NCBI GenBank assembly: GCA_019237515.1
Contig: JAFAGX010000516.1
Coordinates: forward strand, 1-14,074
DNA: 14,074 nt
Source: Acidobacteriaceae bacterium
GTDB lineage: Bacteria > Acidobacteriota > Terriglobia > Terriglobales > SbA1
Reading direction: 5' to 3'
The position numbers and the translations under genes were made by a program. Shown one piece after another: positions 1 to 6,743 of the stretch (position 1 is its first letter; each line of letters starts with the position of its first letter). The notes beneath the pieces are model-generated. The model was given only the letters and a program-made list of their open reading frames with translations. It was not told where the DNA came from and did no database searches.

Positions 1-6
1 GCGGCC

Positions 7-38
7 TGATGCTGTACTTTTCGTGGTGCAGTACTTTT
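7..38. repeat. Imperfect 15-bp direct repeat, period 17
   Basis: Two copies of a 15-bp unit, TGATGCTGTACTTTT (7-21) and TGGTGCAGTACTTTT (24-38), match at 13 of 15 positions and are offset by 17 bp. The shared core is GTACTTTT. Two sites about one and a half helical turns apart could be a regulator-binding pair for a gene to the left of the window, but nothing in view shows that. The window edge may cut off further copies. Confidence 0.4.
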
Positions 39-48
39 AATGAATGCG

Positions 49-219
49 GGTCATCCCGAAACTCGGCGTTCTTCAGCCGACGGAGGGATCTCGCGTGCAG
101 CTATTTCGAATTCAATCACGCTCCACGCCAGATCCCCGTTCGACTCCCTTCGTTGCACTCAGGATCGCTCAGGGCAGGCTCTCGTCCTGCGGGAAATCGC
201 GCAGGCTCTCGGGATGACC
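49..219. repeat. MITE-like non-coding element with 11-bp terminal inverted repeats
   Basis: The segment starts with GGTCATCCCGA (49-59) and ends with its exact reverse complement TCGGGATGACC (209-219), enclosing 171 bp. Inside, GCAGGCTCTCG occurs twice (174-184 and 201-211). The start also contains the phrase CGGAGGGATCTCGCG, which resembles interspersed 'GTCATCCCGA...GGAGGGATCT' repeats familiar from intergenic DNA of Acidobacteriota and other environmental bacteria. No convincing coding frame fits, although two short open frames cross it. No clear target-site duplication flanks the ends. I read it as a non-autonomous repeat or an extended-palindrome family member lying between genes. The element class is inference. 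Confidence 0.5.
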
Positions 220-262
220 ATGGTCTTGAGCAGGGTCGTATTCATTGCAGGCCATCTTTGCC

Positions 263-805
263 TCATCGCTCTGGCGATCCCGCATCCTGGCCACCCTTAT
301 GGGTAATGATGTGGTAAGTCACCGCGTCCCAAGCATTATGGATGCCGACCAGCAACAACACCAGCGCGGCCGCTCCGACTGCTAATAATGCTCCGCGAAG
401 ATCCCTTCGAACCGCGTACCACGCTGCGGCCAGCGTTCCGTAAGCGAGGGATGGCAGTATGAGATGAAACAGCAGATCCTCGAATTCGGGCGTGTAAGCA
501 GTTTGCGCTCGCACCCAACGCGCGACGATGATCTCGTATACCAGACCGAGCAGGCCGAGCAACCCCCAGCATGCCGCGGCGGCTGTAATTCCGTGCCATG
601 GAGCACATACGATCGCCGCCAATACCAGGACGCTTGTGAAGTGAACGACAGTGGGCGTGGCAAAGGCACTGCTGGCCCGTGCCAGATCCCTGGTGATCGG
701 CATGTTGGCAATCAGCGTAATAACCACAAACTGCAAGCCAATGAGAGCGCCAGCGGAAGACCCGACACTCACGTAGAAGTTTGCCCATTCCGCGAGGGAA
801 GTCAT
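263..805 (-). CDS. Five-helix membrane protein of unknown function
   Basis: The 180-residue product is strongly hydrophobic, with about five predicted membrane helices near residues 10-33, 52-70, 73-94, 111-132 and 137-156. The N-terminus carries a glycine- and alanine-rich first helix (SVGSSAGALIGLQFVV), a pattern I associate with small uncharacterised bacterial membrane proteins. The tail after residue 156 is polar and includes several histidines (HIITHK). No catalytic motif is visible. The ATG at 805 follows AGGTAAAGAG, an acceptable purine-rich ribosome site. The gene stands alone: msrA lies upstream on the same strand, 229 bp away across two hairpins, so they are probably separate units. 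Function is not assigned; the frame is credible because of the coherent helix pattern and because the opposite-strand frame across it looks like a shadow. Confidence 0.7.
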   Translation of the reverse strand: MTSLAEWANFYVSVGSSAGALIGLQFVVITLIANMPITRDLARASSAFATPTVVHFTSVLVLAAIVCAPWHGITAAAACWGLLGLLGLVYEIIVARWVRAQTAYTPEFEDLLFHLILPSLAYGTLAAAWYAVRRDLRGALLAVGAAALVLLLVGIHNAWDAVTYHIITHKGGQDAGSPER

Positions 806-975
806 CTCTTTACCTGTGCGGGTTCATCCTACAATGGCGCACGCTCGTTCAGCTCGCAGTTGTGAGCTATCAGCGACCGCTGGAAGAGAGCTGAGAGCTG
901 AAAAGGTGTCAGCTAAGCGTGATGTTGCCGAGCCACGCCTCTGAAACTCGTAAACCGCTGTTGCTCAAGGTTACT

Positions 976-1016
976 GCGGAGCGGCGCTCCGCCGGGCAGG
1001 TGGGGGACACCTGCCC
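976..1016. terminator. Two adjacent perfect hairpins downstream of msrA
   Basis: Hairpin 1 is GCGGAGC/GCTCCGC (976-982 and 986-992) with a 3-nt loop. Hairpin 2 is GGGCAGGTG/CACCTGCCC (994-1002 and 1008-1016) with a 5-nt loop. Only one base separates them. They start 18 bp beyond the msrA stop in its direction of transcription. Neither is followed by a T-run on the minus strand, so they are not classic intrinsic terminators; they could protect a 3' end or be a REP-like repeat. The rest of 806-1034 holds nothing recognisable apart from a tandem GAGCTGA pair at 888-901. Confidence 0.45.
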
Positions 1017-1034
1017 CTACGTGTGCTCGTTAGA

Positions 1035-1511
1035 TCAGGCTTTGATGTGGCAGCTGGCGAGGCCCTTCTTTTCCAAATACTGCTGGTGATATTCCTCCGC
1101 TTCGTAGAACGTCGTCGCGGGGACAATCTGCGTCACTATTGGCTTGCTGAAACGGAGCGATTTCTCGAGTTGTTGTTTTGAGGCTTGTGCGCCCGCTTGT
1201 TGTTCCGGGGTGGTATAGAAAATCGCAGAACGATATTGAGTTCCCCAATCCGGACCCTGGCGGTTCAGCTGGGTGGGATCGTGGTTCTCCCAGAAGACAT
1301 CGAGTAACTTGTCATAACTGACTTTGGCGGGATCGTACTCAACCTCGACCGCTTCCGCGTGACCGGTCCGGTCGGTGCACACATCTTTGTAGGACGGATT
1401 GGCAAGCTCTCCGCCGGTATAACCTACTCGGGTTGAAATGACGCCGGGAACCTGGCGGAAAGTGGCTTCTACTCCCCAAAAACAGCCTGCAGCAAAAATC
1501 GCTTTAGCCAT
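1035..1511 (-). CDS. msrA: Peptide-methionine (S)-S-oxide reductase MsrA
   Basis: MsrA repairs oxidised proteins by reducing the S-epimer of methionine sulfoxide back to methionine, using thioredoxin as electron source. The 158-residue product has the family signature GCFWGVE with the catalytic cysteine at residue 10, followed by GYTGG, the [11 protein letters not shown] block, [18 protein letters not shown] and the C-terminal [14 protein letters not shown] second cysteine near the end (C154, in SCHIKA) sits where the resolving cysteine is found in many MsrA proteins. Length is normal for a single-domain cytosolic MsrA, with no MsrB fusion and no signal peptide. The ATG at 1511 has GGAG six bases upstream (1518-1521). 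No msrB is in the window. Confidence 0.96.
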   Translation of the reverse strand: MAKAIFAAGCFWGVEATFRQVPGVISTRVGYTGGELANPSYKDVCTDRTGHAEAVEVEYDPAKVSYDKLLDVFWENHDPTQLNRQGPDWGTQYRSAIFYTTPEQQAGAQASKQQLEKSLRFSKPIVTQIVPATTFYEAEEYHQQYLEKKGLASCHIKA

Positions 1512-1517
1512 AAAGAA

Positions 1518-1564
1518 CTCCAGTGAAGGTGATTGATTCTATTCGATGAAATAGATAGCGGAAA
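1518..1564 (-). promoter_or_regulatory. Putative msrA promoter and ribosome site
   Basis: On the minus strand TAGAAT (1541-1536) matches the -10 consensus at five of six positions. A weak -35, TTTCCG (1564-1559), lies 17 bp before it. GGAG (1521-1518) precedes the msrA ATG by six bases. The -10 and the ribosome site are persuasive; the -35 is poor. Confidence 0.35.
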
Positions 1565-1625
1565 GTAGCATGAGTCCGCAATTACCAACGAGAGGTCGGG
1601 CTGCACTACTAGCGACGATGCCCGA

Positions 1626-1654
1626 TTGACGCATCGTACTTCAAAGGCTACATT
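1626..1654 (+). promoter_or_regulatory. Sigma70-type promoter for the beta-propeller gene
   Basis: TTGACG (1626-1631, five of six consensus bases) and TACATT (1649-1654, four of six) are separated by exactly 17 bp. Transcription would begin near 1661, leaving a leader of about 29 nt before the GTG at 1690. The site lies in the 178-bp spacer between divergent msrA and this gene. Confidence 0.5.
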
Positions 1655-1689
1655 GCAGAAGCGGCTCTACATGCTCGGCCAGAGGTTTT

Positions 1690-2985
1690 GTGTCTTCCTA
1701 TTGTAATCGCAAGCGCAACGGTTTCTTTGTCTTAGCTGTTTTGGGTGCACTGACCATCACCCCCCGCGCGCTCGCCGCTGGCCCAAGTTTCTCGCCCCAG
1801 GCCCGGCTCGGTTTTACTGCTGGGGATCAATGGGAACCGGCGATTGCCGCCGACCAATACGGGCACGTCTACGTCCTGTACCCGCAATACGGCATGGTAC
1901 CGGCCTGTGAAAACTGCGCTCTGCCCACCATGACGCTTGTGATTAGCTCTGACAACGGCGCAAGCTGGCAGGCTCCGCGTCCGATCACTCCACATATAAC
2001 CGGGCAATTTGATCCGCAAATTGTCGTTGATCCCGCCGATCACCGCACCGTGTACGCGTCGTGGCTGCAAGACGACAACATGGATGCGATCGTCGCGAAG
2101 TCGGTTGATTTCGGCCAAAGCTGGTCGGTAGTGATCGCAGATCGGGGAAGCGCAGACGCGGACAAGCCGGTTCTCGCCGTCCGCGGTCGCGACATTTATC
2201 TGGCTTTCAATCGGCTGCATCGAATCCGGGTGGCTTCATCTCACGATGGCGGAGTTACCTTCGCCTCGGCGGATGTAAATCCAGCTCTGCCATTGATGAG
2301 AGCGATAGCTGGAGGCGGGACGGTCGGTCCCGACCAGAATGCATTCGTAGCCTGGGCGGGATACACAGCGCGTGACGGCACCAGCGGTCGCGTGAATCTC
2401 TACATCAGCAAGTCTTCCGATGGCGGGGAGACCTGGACCACAACCTTGATGGATTTATCGGGAGCGCCGCCCAACTGCGCCGCTTTTCATTGTGAGTGGG
2501 GTTATTTGGGTGCGCAGATCACGATGGCATCCGACGAAGCCGGAACCCTGTACGCACTCTGGAATTCGGGCAAAGCCGACCGGCTCCCGGAGCGAATTTA
2601 CTTCTCCTCGTCAACAACCGAGGGAGAGACGTGGTCCACGAAGGCCGAGATTTCCCATGCTGCTCCGGGGGTGGAGCACGCATTCCCGGCGCTTTCTACC
2701 GGCCTGGCAGGGGACGTGAGAGTAGCGTGGATGGATACCCGCCGCGCTCCACTTTGGAACGTCTACTATCGAAACTCCACCAATGGCGGAGTGACGTGGT
2801 CACCGGAGATCAAGCTTTCGAACTACGTGTCCGGTTATCGCTACATCCGAAACGCGGGATTCAGCTTTCCGTTCGGCGATTATTTTGGCATGGCCATTGA
2901 CGCTGAAGGCTATACACAAGCGGTTTGGGGAGAAGGCCTGAACTTCCGAAACCCGGGATCCGTCTGGTACGCCCGCGGACGTTAA
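1690..2985 (+). CDS. Secreted Asp-box (BNR) beta-propeller protein, sialidase-like fold
   Basis: The 431-residue product starts with a Sec signal peptide: basic NRKRN, a hydrophobic core FFVLAVLGAL, and an Ala-x-Ala cleavage site near residue 30. The mature part carries six Asp-box-like motifs (S-x-D-x-G-x-x-W/F) at about residues 86, 138, 184, 242, 308 and 363. Examples are SSDNGASW, SSDGGETW and STNGGVTW; the fifth is degenerate (STTEGETW). The spacing of 46-66 residues fits a six-bladed propeller. This is the sialidase/BNR fold, but I do not see the FRIP arginine motif of true exo-sialidases, so catalysis is not claimed; glycan binding or another hydrolase activity is possible. The GTG start is chosen because it opens the signal peptide and follows AGAGG at 1681-1685, a slightly close ribosome site. 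The gene converges on the STAS gene, with 35 bp between them that include the palindrome AACCGCGGTT (2990-2999). Confidence 0.8.
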   Translation: MSSYCNRKRNGFFVLAVLGALTITPRALAAGPSFSPQARLGFTAGDQWEPAIAADQYGHVYVLYPQYGMVPACENCALPTMTLVISSDNGASWQAPRPITPHITGQFDPQIVVDPADHRTVYASWLQDDNMDAIVAKSVDFGQSWSVVIADRGSADADKPVLAVRGRDIYLAFNRLHRIRVASSHDGGVTFASADVNPALPLMRAIAGGGTVGPDQNAFVAWAGYTARDGTSGRVNLYISKSSDGGETWTTTLMDLSGAPPNCAAFHCEWGYLGAQITMASDEAGTLYALWNSGKADRLPERIYFSSSTTEGETWSTKAEISHAAPGVEHAFPALSTGLAGDVRVAWMDTRRAPLWNVYYRNSTNGGVTWSPEIKLSNYVSGYRYIRNAGFSFPFGDYFGMAIDAEGYTQAVWGEGLNFRNPGSVWYARGR

Positions 2986-3020
2986 GAGGAACCGCGGTTA
3001 GCCGCAGCTATTACCGACCT

Positions 3021-3710
3021 CTAGGCTTGAGCTACGAACTGCTGAATGCCCTGCAGCAGCTGCGCAGCGGCTTCTCCCGCCTCTAAACTGGCGAAATTGC
3101 TGTCAAGATGCATCACCGGAACTTTCGCCGATGCTTTCGCGAATGCCTGTTCTGCGCCGGGTGAACCGGCCAGACTCGGACCTACGATGAGCACCAACGG
3201 CCGCGCCACCCGAATCAGGATTACCGAATCCGCGAGACTGCTGGTTGTATGGACCTCGTACCCGCCCCGGCTAAGCAATTCCCGCAGATACGCCAGCACA
3301 TCGGCATTTTTGTCGACACAAACTACCGAATGTCCGACCGAAGGCGTTGCTTCCGCAGCCTTGGGACGTTGATAAAAAGCGGAAATCGCATTTTCCTCGC
3401 AAGTGTGTGCGTCGAAGAGCGCGCTCAAATTGGTCATTTTGAGCACTTTTTCGATATTGGGCGGAACATTGCAGAGCTTCAAGTCACCGTGCAAGCGCCT
3501 GGTGGCGGAGAGTAATCGAACCACGGTTCCCAACCCGCTGCTATCGATGAATCCCACATCGCCGAGGTGAAGAAGAAAGTCCTTGTGCTTGGCGAACATG
3601 CTGTTGACATGAACGCGCAACGATTCTGCCTCGTTGCCTGCGGTGATGCGGCCATTGCAGCGGATCACCGCAACTTTGCCGACAGTTCGCGTGTCAATTG
3701 AGAGGGGCAA
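3021..3710 (-). CDS. STAS-domain anti-anti-sigma-like protein fused to a degenerate receiver domain
   Basis: The N-terminal half (first ~105 residues from the TTG) is a STAS domain. It has a VAVIRCNGRI opening strand and the hallmark FIDSSGLGTVVRLL, whose serine pair is where SpoIIAA-type antagonists are phosphorylated by a kinase anti-sigma factor. The C-terminal ~105 residues have the alternating pattern of a response-regulator receiver (SVVCVDKNADVLAYLRELL). However, the phospho-acceptor position in the third strand reads VLIVGPSL, with no aspartate, and the later conserved lysine is not evident. The pair suggests partner switching in stress or sigma control, with the receiver-like part acting as a docking module. 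The frame is open to an ATG at 3746, but I choose the TTG at 3710 because it follows a perfect AGGAGG and gives the usual STAS N-terminus (PLSIDTRTVG). No kinase or phosphatase partner is adjacent. Confidence 0.82.
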   Translation of the reverse strand: MPLSIDTRTVGKVAVIRCNGRITAGNEAESLRVHVNSMFAKHKDFLLHLGDVGFIDSSGLGTVVRLLSATRRLHGDLKLCNVPPNIEKVLKMTNLSALFDAHTCEENAISAFYQRPKAAEATPSVGHSVVCVDKNADVLAYLRELLSRGGYEVHTTSSLADSVILIRVARPLVLIVGPSLAGSPGAEQAFAKASAKVPVMHLDSNFASLEAGEAAAQLLQGIQQFVAQA

Positions 3711-3714
3711 GGGA

Positions 3715-3720
3715 CCTCCT
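3715..3720 (-). promoter_or_regulatory. AGGAGG ribosome site that decides the STAS start
   Basis: On the minus strand AGGAGG (3720-3715) is followed by TCCC and then TTG (3710-3708). The alternative ATG at 3746 has only GGGG six bases upstream. The four-base spacing is short but workable, and the TTG trims a 12-residue extension (MARFYRAQAGGP) that is not part of the domain. Confidence 0.6.
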
Positions 3721-3746
3721 GCCTGGGCGCGGTAAAAACGCGCCAT

Positions 3747-3930
3747 TATAACCCCATTTTGCAGGAGCCGCGGAGGTAAGCAGAAAAGTGCATGTGCAGG
3801 CTACTGCGTAGAGCCTTGGGGCTGTGGACGGGTGACCTCTTGCCGACGCCGAGCGAACCTGGGATTATGCCGGGTGCGTCCCGGGGCCTTCCCTTTGTGC
3901 CCGCCGATGATAACCGTCACGGCGGGCTTT
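3747..3930 (+). ncRNA. Candidate structured small RNA in the STAS-pyrD spacer (unidentified)
   Basis: This 184-bp stretch has no credible gene. On the plus strand a good -10 (TATAAC, 3747-3752) is followed by GC-rich sequence with a local hairpin CCGGG/CCCGG near 3870-3884. An imperfect long-range pairing runs between GCAGAAAAG (3780-3788) and CTTTGTGC (3893-3900). The stretch ends in a strong hairpin at 3899-3927 followed by TTTCT. Promoter, body of about 170 nt and hairpin-plus-T ending is the architecture of an sRNA. The -35 is weak (TGGGCG). I compared it by eye with 6S, SRP, tmRNA, RNase P and common riboswitch signatures and could not place it. It may instead be just the 3' end of pyrD and the leader of the STAS gene. 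Confidence 0.25.
3899..3927. terminator. 8-bp GC hairpin just after pyrD
   Basis: GCCCGCCG (3899-3906) and CGGCGGGC (3920-3927) form a perfect 8-bp stem with a 13-nt loop. It begins only three bases past the pyrD stop codon. In the pyrD (minus) direction the stem is followed by ACAAAGGG, with no T-run. In the plus direction it is followed by TTTCT, so it looks more like an intrinsic terminator for plus-strand transcription. Confidence 0.45.
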
Positions 3931-4875
3931 CTAATCCATCAGCATTCCGCCGATCAAGCTCGCGAGTCGTTCGACATTGTGCTCAACACACCATCCCTGC
4001 AGTTCGTCCACGATTTTCTCAGTGGCGCATGGGTCCCAGTAGCTTGCGGTTCCAACCTGAACGGCGGTGGCACCGGCGAGCAGGAATTCAATCACATCCG
4101 CCGCAGTCGAGATGCCGCCCATTCCGATTACCGGAATTCGCACCGCTTTCGAGGCGTCATAAACCATGCGTACTGCAATTGGCTTGATTGCCGGTCCCGA
4201 CAATCCGGCAGTCACGTTAGCGATTTTTGGTCTGCGGGTTTCCGTATCAATGGCCATGGCCAAGAACGTATTCACTAGCGAGATCGCATCGGCGCCCGCT
4301 TCCTCCGCGATGTGCGCCATTTGCGCAATGCTGGTCACGTTGGGAGAAAGCTTTACGATCAGTGGCCGCTGGGAGTGGCGGCGCGCCACAGCGACTACTT
4401 CGTCGAGAGCGCGAGGATCACAACCAAACTGAATTCCACCTTGCGATGTATTCGGGCAGGAGACGTTCAGCTCGTAGGCGGCAATACCTTCGCCTTCATT
4501 CAAGATTTGAATGGTGCGCTCGTAATCCTCACGCGTATAACCGAACACATTCGCGACCACAACGACATTTTTAAGTTCCCGTAATTTTGGAAGCTTTTCC
4601 TGGACGAATGCCTGCGCTCCGATGTTTTGCAATCCGATGGCATTCAGCATTCCGGCGGCGGTCTCATGAAGCCGCGGGGGAGGGTTGCCGGCCATCGGCT
4701 CCTTTGAAAGGCCTTTCACGACGAAGCCTCCCAGCTTGTCGAGATGGACTACGTCTTCGAACTCGACGCCGTAGCCGAAAGTGCCACTGGCGGCGATCAC
4801 CGGATTTTTCAGCTCGATTCCGGATACGCTGACACGTAGATCAGGGGGACTCTTGCCAGCTTGGGGAGATGTCAT
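3931..4875 (-). CDS. pyrD: Dihydroorotate dehydrogenase, class 1B type (PyrD)
   Basis: PyrD oxidises dihydroorotate to orotate in pyrimidine biosynthesis, using FMN. From the ATG at 4875 the protein is 314 residues, the normal class 1 size. Visible features are NPVIAASGTFGYG at the N-terminus, the active-site block ELNVSCPNTSQGGIQFGCDP with catalytic cysteine C140 (class 2 enzymes have serine here), PLIVKLSPNVTSI, and the C-terminal FMN-phosphate region IPVIGMGGI...GATAVQVGTA. The cysteine and the GGIQFGCDP stretch point to class 1B, which normally pairs with the Fe-S/FAD subunit PyrK; no pyrK is in the window. The frame is open upstream to 4983, but that extension would overlap the serS start and looks unlike the family, so the ATG opening MTSPQAGKSP is preferred although it lacks a clear ribosome site. 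Confidence 0.94.
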   Translation of the reverse strand: MTSPQAGKSPPDLRVSVSGIELKNPVIAASGTFGYGVEFEDVVHLDKLGGFVVKGLSKEPMAGNPPPRLHETAAGMLNAIGLQNIGAQAFVQEKLPKLRELKNVVVVANVFGYTREDYERTIQILNEGEGIAAYELNVSCPNTSQGGIQFGCDPRALDEVVAVARRHSQRPLIVKLSPNVTSIAQMAHIAEEAGADAISLVNTFLAMAIDTETRRPKIANVTAGLSGPAIKPIAVRMVYDASKAVRIPVIGMGGISTAADVIEFLLAGATAVQVGTASYWDPCATEKIVDELQGWCVEHNVERLASLIGGMLMD

Positions 4876-4894
4876 TGCGATGTAGTGTACCTTA

Positions 4895-4931
4895 CGGCTG
4901 ATCGCGCTCACCATGCAGATGCAATCAGCCG
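4895..4931. repeat. Inverted repeat in the pyrD-serS divergent spacer
   Basis: CGGCTGAT (4895-4902) and ATCAGCCG (4924-4931) are exact reverse complements. With one mismatch the arms extend to 11 bp (CGGCTGATCGC/GCAATCAGCCG) around a 15-bp centre. It sits in the 79-bp spacer between two divergent start codons, where an operator or a shared-promoter element would be expected. No convincing -35/-10 pair was found for either gene. Confidence 0.35.
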
Positions 4932-4954
4932 GTATTTTCCGATACAGTAATCCC

Positions 4955-6280
4955 ATGCTGGATTTGAATTTCGTTCGCGACAACCTGCCGCTGGTGGAAG
5001 AAAAGCTTCGTCAACGCGGGATGAATCCAGCCGAGATCTTGAAAGATTTCCGCCAGGTGGACGCGCAGCGGCGGCAAGCCATCACCTCCGCCGAGACGAT
5101 GAAAGCGCAACGCAATCAATCGTCCGAGAAGATTTCCAAGCTGAAAAAAACCGGCGAGGATGCTACCGCATTGATTGCGGAGACCAAGCAGATGCGCGAG
5201 CAAATCCAGGAATTGGAGAAAGCTGCTGAGGAATACGACACGCGGCTTCGCGAAATTCTGGCCGGGATCCCCAATCTGCCGCACTCTACCGTCCCGGTAG
5301 GCGAAGGTGCGGAGCAGAATCTCGAAGTACGCCGCTGGGGCACTCCCCCCAAGTTCGACTTTGCACCCAAGCCGCATTGGGAATTGGGAGAACAACTTGG
5401 CGTTCTGGATTTAGAGCGCGCGGTAAAGCTAACTGGAGCCCGCTTCGCCGTGTACTGGGATTTGGGAGCGCGGTTGGAGCGAGCACTCGCGAATTTCATG
5501 CTTGATCTGCACACCCGACAACATAGCTACACCGAGGTGTTGCCGCCGTATCTGGTCAATTCGGATTCCATGTACGGCACTGGGCAGCTTCCGAAATTTG
5601 CGGCAGATTCCTTTCGTGTTCCGCATGGCGATAAGGATTTGTGGTTGATTCCAACGGCCGAGGTCCCGGTAACAAATTTGTACCGCGATGAAATTCTCGA
5701 CAATTCGCGGCTGCCGATATATCTCACCGCTTACACAGCATGCTTCCGAAGCGAAGCCGGCTCATATGGCAAGGATGTCCGCGGCATTATCCGGCAGCAC
5801 CAATTTCAAAAGGTGGAACTGGTGAAATTCGCGCGCCCGGAAACATCCTACGATGAACTCGAAAAGCTGACGCATGACGCCGAGGAAGTGCTCCAGAAGC
5901 TTGGGTTACATTATCGCGTCATGGCGCTGAGCACGGGTGACATCGGTCCATCCTCGGCAAAGACTTACGATCTGGAAGTATGGTTGCCGGGGCAGCAGCT
6001 ATTCCGCGAGATTTCTTCCTGCTCGAACTTCGAGTCGTTTCAGGCGCGGCGGGCGAATATTCGCTATCGTCCGGAAGGCAAAAACAAAACCGAATTTGTG
6101 CACACGCTCAACGGGAGCGGGTTGGCGATTGGTCGCACCTGGGTGGCAATCGTCGAGAACTATCAGCAAGCCGACGGTACGGTGCTGATTCCCGAAGCGT
6201 TACGACCTTACATGGGCGTGGAGCGGCTGACCAGGAGAGAAGTTGGAGTAGCAAAGAGCAACTTTACCGCGCATTCTTGA
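4955..6280 (+). CDS. serS: Serine--tRNA ligase (SerRS)
   Basis: SerRS is the class II synthetase that charges tRNA-Ser (and tRNA-Sec) with serine. The 441-residue protein has the usual N-terminal antiparallel coiled-coil tRNA-binding arm (about residues 27-105, rich in Glu, Lys and Gln). The catalytic domain follows, with the [16 protein letters not shown] serine pocket, motif 2 [21 protein letters not shown] starting at residue 264, and motif 3 [19 protein letters not shown] with the ATP-binding arginine at about residue 394. The ATG at 4955 gives the canonical start [10 protein letters not shown]; an earlier in-frame ATG at 4913 would add an atypical 14-residue extension into the pyrD spacer. 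No strong ribosome site precedes it. The two envelope genes that follow on the same strand are close enough to be cotranscribed. Confidence 0.97.
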   Translation: MLDLNFVRDNLPLVEEKLRQRGMNPAEILKDFRQVDAQRRQAITSAETMKAQRNQSSEKISKLKKTGEDATALIAETKQMREQIQELEKAAEEYDTRLREILAGIPNLPHSTVPVGEGAEQNLEVRRWGTPPKFDFAPKPHWELGEQLGVLDLERAVKLTGARFAVYWDLGARLERALANFMLDLHTRQHSYTEVLPPYLVNSDSMYGTGQLPKFAADSFRVPHGDKDLWLIPTAEVPVTNLYRDEILDNSRLPIYLTAYTACFRSEAGSYGKDVRGIIRQHQFQKVELVKFARPETSYDELEKLTHDAEEVLQKLGLHYRVMALSTGDIGPSSAKTYDLEVWLPGQQLFREISSCSNFESFQARRANIRYRPEGKNKTEFVHTLNGSGLAIGRTWVAIVENYQQADGTVLIPEALRPYMGVERLTRREVGVAKSNFTAHS

Positions 6281-6317
6281 TCTACACTGGATCTGTACGG
6301 CGTTACCCGGTTATCAC

Positions 6318-6743
6318 TTGGCCACCGTCGAGACCAAAACCGCATCGGTTACAACTCCAACTGCCCCGTTCACGACAGCATGGCACGTCGTCCGCAGCTA
6401 CATCTTGTGGTCTCATGAACGCGGCACCGTGCAATACGATGTCATGGTCACTCTCATCCTGATCTTTGTTTTCTTCTCTCCCAAACTCATAAATTTCAAG
6501 GACAAACCAGTAGAGCACAATCCTCATCGTACGGGGGTGGTGGTCATGCCGGACGATAAGGGCGGCCTGGTTTACCAGGTTGATGCCTCGGCCGTTGTAA
6601 GCAAGGACGACGCCGCATTACATAGTGAACTGTTGCAGATCATTGAGCCAATATCTGGCGGAGTTGCGATAACAAAAATCGAACCGATACGGGATCACTT
6701 TGGGCACGTATTGCGCTACAAGGTTTGGGTAGAACGAGAATAG
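6318..6743 (+). CDS. Single-pass membrane protein of unknown function, serS-linked
   Basis: The 141-residue product has a polar N-terminus of about 43 residues with a TWHVVRSYILW-like amphipathic stretch. One membrane helix follows (VMVTLILIFVFFSPKLINF, residues 44-62), and then a soluble C-terminal domain of about 80 residues that would face the periplasm. No enzymatic motif is visible. The TTG at 6318 is the only usable start between the serS stop and the conserved-looking region; it has no evident ribosome site, so translation may be coupled to serS, 37 bp upstream. Its end overlaps the next gene by 19 bp. The strict spacing and shared orientation with the LolA-like gene suggest the two act together in the envelope. 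The family is not recognised. Confidence 0.7.
   Translation: MATVETKTASVTTPTAPFTTAWHVVRSYILWSHERGTVQYDVMVTLILIFVFFSPKLINFKDKPVEHNPHRTGVVVMPDDKGGLVYQVDASAVVSKDDAALHSELLQIIEPISGGVAITKIEPIRDHFGHVLRYKVWVERE

Noticed and set aside
464..865. 133-codon plus-strand frame opposite the first membrane protein
   Set aside because: Its translation is polar and featureless, whereas the minus strand gives five coherent membrane helices and a ribosome site.
1690..2985. Calling the propeller protein an exo-alpha-sialidase
   Set aside because: Asp boxes mark the fold only; the catalytic arginine motif was not found, so a fold-level name is safer.
3747..3930. Assignment of the STAS-pyrD spacer as 6S RNA or a cobalamin-type riboswitch
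   Set aside because: The length fits 6S, but the characteristic closing stem and central bubble could not be drawn convincingly. The B12-box consensus is absent despite a GGGAAGGC string on the minus strand.
3792..4278. Plus-strand open frames across the pyrD 3' end and spacer
   Set aside because: They run opposite the conserved pyrD C-terminus and show no domain; the spacer part is better explained as non-coding.
4913..4954. Earlier in-frame ATG for serS and the upstream extension of pyrD to 4983
   Set aside because: Both extensions would make the two divergent genes overlap, and both differ from the usual family N-termini; starts at 4955 and 4875 give normal proteins.
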